7,084 nt of DNA from Zoogloeaceae bacterium (GTDB lineage: Bacteria; Pseudomonadota; Gammaproteobacteria; Burkholderiales; Rhodocyclaceae): contig JAITJU010000116.1 of assembly GCA_031278735.1 (NCBI GenBank), positions 1 through 7,084 on the forward strand, given 5' to 3'. The position numbers and the translations under genes were made by a program. Numbering within the stretch: position 1 is the stretch's first letter; each line of letters starts with the position of its first letter. The notes under the pieces are model-generated. The model searched no databases. It had not been told where the DNA came from and was given only the letters and a program-made list of their open reading frames with translations. Below, piece after piece: positions 4,610 to 7,084 of the stretch.

Positions 4610-7084
4610 CGACATCAGAACAACAAATCGAACGCGATCTGATCGCCAAGCTTGGCGACCTCAAGTACATCTATCGTCCTGATATCCGAGACCGTGCCGC
4701 GCTCGAAGCCAACTTCCGTGCCAAGTTCGAGGCGCTCAACCAAGTGTGCCTGACCGACAGCGAGTTCCAGCGCCTGCGGGACAGCATCGTGACAGACGAT
4801 GTTTACAACGCTGCCCAAACGCTGCGCAACATAAACAGTTTCGAGCGCGATGACGGTACGCCGCTGAACTTCACCCTAGTGAACATTCGGGATTGGTGCA
4901 AGAACGACTTCGAGGTCATCAATCAGCTACGCATCAACACCGACAATAGCCATCACCGCTATGACGTGATGCTGCTCATCAATGGGATGCCGGTGGCGCA
5001 AATTGAGCTGAAGACCCTGGCCGTCAGTCCGCGTCGGGCGATGCAACAGATCGTTGATTACAAGTCCGTTCCCGGCAACGGCTACGGCAAAACGCTGCTG
5101 TGCTTCTTGCAGATATTCATCGTCAGCAACCGCGTCGATACCTGGTACTTCGCCAACAACAACGCGCGCCACTTCAGCTTCAACGCGGATGAGCGGTTCT
5201 TGCCGATCTACCAATTCGCCAGCGAGGACAACAAGAAGATTACGCAGCTCGACAGCTTTGCCGAGAAGTTTCTGGCCAAGTGCGCCCTGGGCCAGATGAT
5301 CAGCCGCTATATGGTGCTGGTGGCCAGCGAGCAAAAGCTGCTGATGATGCGGCCATACCAAATCTATGCCGTCAAAGCCATCGTGGAATGTATCCACCAG
5401 AATTGCGGCAACGGTTATATCTGGCACACCACCGGGTCGGGAAAGACGCTCACGTCTTTCAAGGCATCCACCCTGCTCAAGGACAACCCGGACATCGACA
5501 AATGTCTGTTCGTGGTGGATCGCAAAGACCTGGATCGACAGACCCGTGAGGAATTCAACCGTTTTCAGGAAGGCTGCGTCGAGGGAAACACCAATACCGA
5601 AACCCTGGTGCGCCGCCTGCTGTCGGATGACTACGCCGATAAAGTCATCGTCACGACCATTCAGAAGCTCGGCCTTGCCATTGATGGGGCCAACAAGCGC
5701 CATTATAAGGAGCGTTTGGAGCCGCTACGAAACCAACGCATGGTATTCATCTTTGATGAATGCCACCGTTCGCAGTTCGGCGACAACCACAAAGCCATCA
5801 AGGAATTCTTCCCTAACGCCCAACTCTTTGGCTTTACCGGCACACCCATCTTCGAGAAGAACGCCAGCTATCAGCAGATCGAAGGTCAGCAGGCCAGCTA
5901 CCGTACCACCGACGACCTGTTCCAGCGTTGCCTGCACCAGTACACCATTACCCACGCCATTGAGGATCGCAACGTCCTGCGCTTCCATGTGGACTACTTC
6001 AAGCCCGAGGGCAAGAATCCGCCCAAGCCTGGCGGAGGCGTGGCCAAAGCCAAGGTCATCGAGACCATCCTCGCCAAGCATGACGCCGCGACCAATGGCC
6101 GCAAGTTCAACGCGGTTCTGGCTACTGCCAGCATCAACGATGCCATTGAATACTTCGAGCTGTTTGCGCGCATTCATAACCAAAAAACGGAGCAAGACCC
6201 CGAATTCCGCCCGCTGAATGTTGCCTGCGTATTCTCCCCGCCAGCCGAAGGCAACAAGGACGTGCAGCAGATTCAGGAAGACCTGCCGCAAGAGAAGGAA
6301 GACAACCAGCAAGACCCCGAAGGCAAGAAGGCCGCGCTTACCCGCATCGTTGCCGACTACAACGAACGCTTTGGCGCCAACCACCGCATCAGTGAGTTTG
6401 ACCTGTACTACCAGGATGTGCAAAAGCGCATCAAGGATCAGCAGTATCCCAACACCGACCTGCCCGCCGCGCAGAAAATCGACGTCACCATCGTGGTGGA
6501 CATGCTGCTCACTGGCTTCGACTCCAAGTACCTCAACACCCTGTACGTGGACAAGAACCTCAAGTACCACGGTCTGATCCAGGCGTTTTCGCGCACTAAT
6601 CGTGTCCTGAACGATAGCAAACCTTACGGCAACATTCTCGACTTCCGCCAGCAGCAGAGGCCGGTTGAGGAAGCGATTGCGCTCTTCTCCGGTGAGAAGA
6701 TTGACAATCCGCGCGAAATCTGGCTGGTGGACCCCGCGCCCAAGGTCATCGGCAACTTGCAATCGGCTACGCAGAAGCTGGCTGAGTTCATGCGCTCGCA
6801 AGGCGTGGCAAACGCGCCGGAAGAGGTTTCCAACCTGAAGGGCGATGCTGCCCGAGCGCAGTTCGTCAACCTGTTCAAGGAAGTGCAGCGCCTCAAAACC
6901 CAGCTCGATCAGTACACCGACCTGTCCGAAGAACAGAAAGCGCAGATCACCCGGATTGTGCCCCCAGACCAACTGCAAGGTTTCAAAGGAGCATACCTGG
7001 AGACGGCCAAGCGCCTGAGGGAACAGCAGGATTGCGACCAGACGCCGCCCGAAGTACAGCAGCTCGACTTCGAGTTCGTGCTCT
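4606..7084 (+). CDS. hsdR: Type I restriction enzyme R subunit (HsdR), C-terminus cut by right edge
   Basis: 826 intact codons are present and no stop is reached. HsdR is the motor and nuclease subunit of a type I restriction-modification complex. With HsdM and HsdS it translocates unmodified DNA using ATP and cuts it at a distance. The N-terminal PD-(D/E)xK nuclease shows D120 (HHRYDVM), E134 and K136 (QIELK), followed by the QxxxY motif Q148-Y152. The SF2 helicase domains show Walker A TTGSGKT (G277-T281), the DEAD-type box DECH (384-387), TGTP (411-414) and motif VI QAFSRTNR (659-666). A charged Gln/Glu-rich linker lies near 560-580. The family is EcoR124-like by these features. The start MTTSEQQIERDLIAKLGDL fits the family, and GAGGA lies 7 nt upstream. 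All catalytic residues expected in the visible part are present. hsdM and hsdS should lie to the right. Confidence 0.97.
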   Translation, partial: MTTSEQQIERDLIAKLGDLKYIYRPDIRDRAALEANFRAKFEALNQVCLTDSEFQRLRDSIVTDDVYNAAQTLRNINSFERDDGTPLNFTLVNIRDWCKNDFEVINQLRINTDNSHHRYDVMLLINGMPVAQIELKTLAVSPRRAMQQIVDYKSVPGNGYGKTLLCFLQIFIVSNRVDTWYFANNNARHFSFNADERFLPIYQFASEDNKKITQLDSFAEKFLAKCALGQMISRYMVLVASEQKLLMMRPYQIYAVKAIVECIHQNCGNGYIWHTTGSGKTLTSFKASTLLKDNPDIDKCLFVVDRKDLDRQTREEFNRFQEGCVEGNTNTETLVRRLLSDDYADKVIVTTIQKLGLAIDGANKRHYKERLEPLRNQRMVFIFDECHRSQFGDNHKAIKEFFPNAQLFGFTGTPIFEKNASYQQIEGQQASYRTTDDLFQRCLHQYTITHAIEDRNVLRFHVDYFKPEGKNPPKPGGGVAKAKVIETILAKHDAATNGRKFNAVLATASINDAIEYFELFARIHNQKTEQDPEFRPLNVACVFSPPAEGNKDVQQIQEDLPQEKEDNQQDPEGKKAALTRIVADYNERFGANHRISEFDLYYQDVQKRIKDQQYPNTDLPAAQKIDVTIVVDMLLTGFDSKYLNTLYVDKNLKYHGLIQAFSRTNRVLNDSKPYGNILDFRQQQRPVEEAIALFSGEKIDNPREIWLVDPAPKVIGNLQSATQKLAEFMRSQGVANAPEEVSNLKGDAARAQFVNLFKEVQRLKTQLDQYTDLSEEQKAQITRIVPPDQLQGFKGAYLETAKRLREQQDCDQTPPEVQQLDFEFVL

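Noticed and set aside
5725..6978. 417-codon minus-strand open frame
   Set aside because: It lies wholly antisense to hsdR, whose motifs are continuous through the region; the open frame is a by-product of hsdR codon use.

Overview
The window looks like chromosomal DNA of a Gram-negative proteobacterium, most likely a betaproteobacterium. The clues are a free-standing heptose-1-phosphate adenylyltransferase (RfaE2) for lipopolysaccharide ADP-heptose, a Mrp/ApbC iron-sulfur carrier of proteobacterial type, a GC-rich core, and a Ser/Thr kinase with the HLD catalytic-loop variant. The genus cannot be fixed from sequence reading alone.

Left part, about 1-3163, is ordinary core genome. A Ser/Thr protein kinase runs off the left edge on the minus strand. 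It diverges from a tightly packed plus-strand unit: yicC (RNase-like), rfaE2 (3 bp later) and mrp (38 bp later, with a small AATCCG tandem repeat in the gap). A hairpin followed by a T-run sits just before yicC.

At about 3164-3210 the character changes abruptly. A 13-codon ORF with a good Shine-Dalgarno ends at once, base composition swings to AT-rich, and gene remnants follow, including the first 13 codons of an IS481-type transposase on the minus strand. I read this as the edge of an accessory region.

The middle, about 3686-4186, is the most interesting block. A minus-strand SMR-family transporter of the SugE/Gdx (guanidinium exporter) type is preceded by two small hairpins with ACGG and ACGA loops, the hallmark of the guanidine-II (mini-ykkC) riboswitch. 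This unit is flanked by integron attC-like sequence. A 63-bp site with a perfect 12-bp stem lies upstream of the gene, and a lone GTTAGGA/TCCTAAC box overlaps its stop codon. The layout matches a mobile gene cassette carrying its own guanidine sensor. No integron integrase is in the window.

The right part, from 4329, is the start of a type I restriction-modification locus: an excisionase-type HTH protein, a possible 24-codon ORF coupled by ATGA overlaps on both sides, and hsdR (826 codons present, cut by the right edge). hsdM and hsdS are expected beyond the window.
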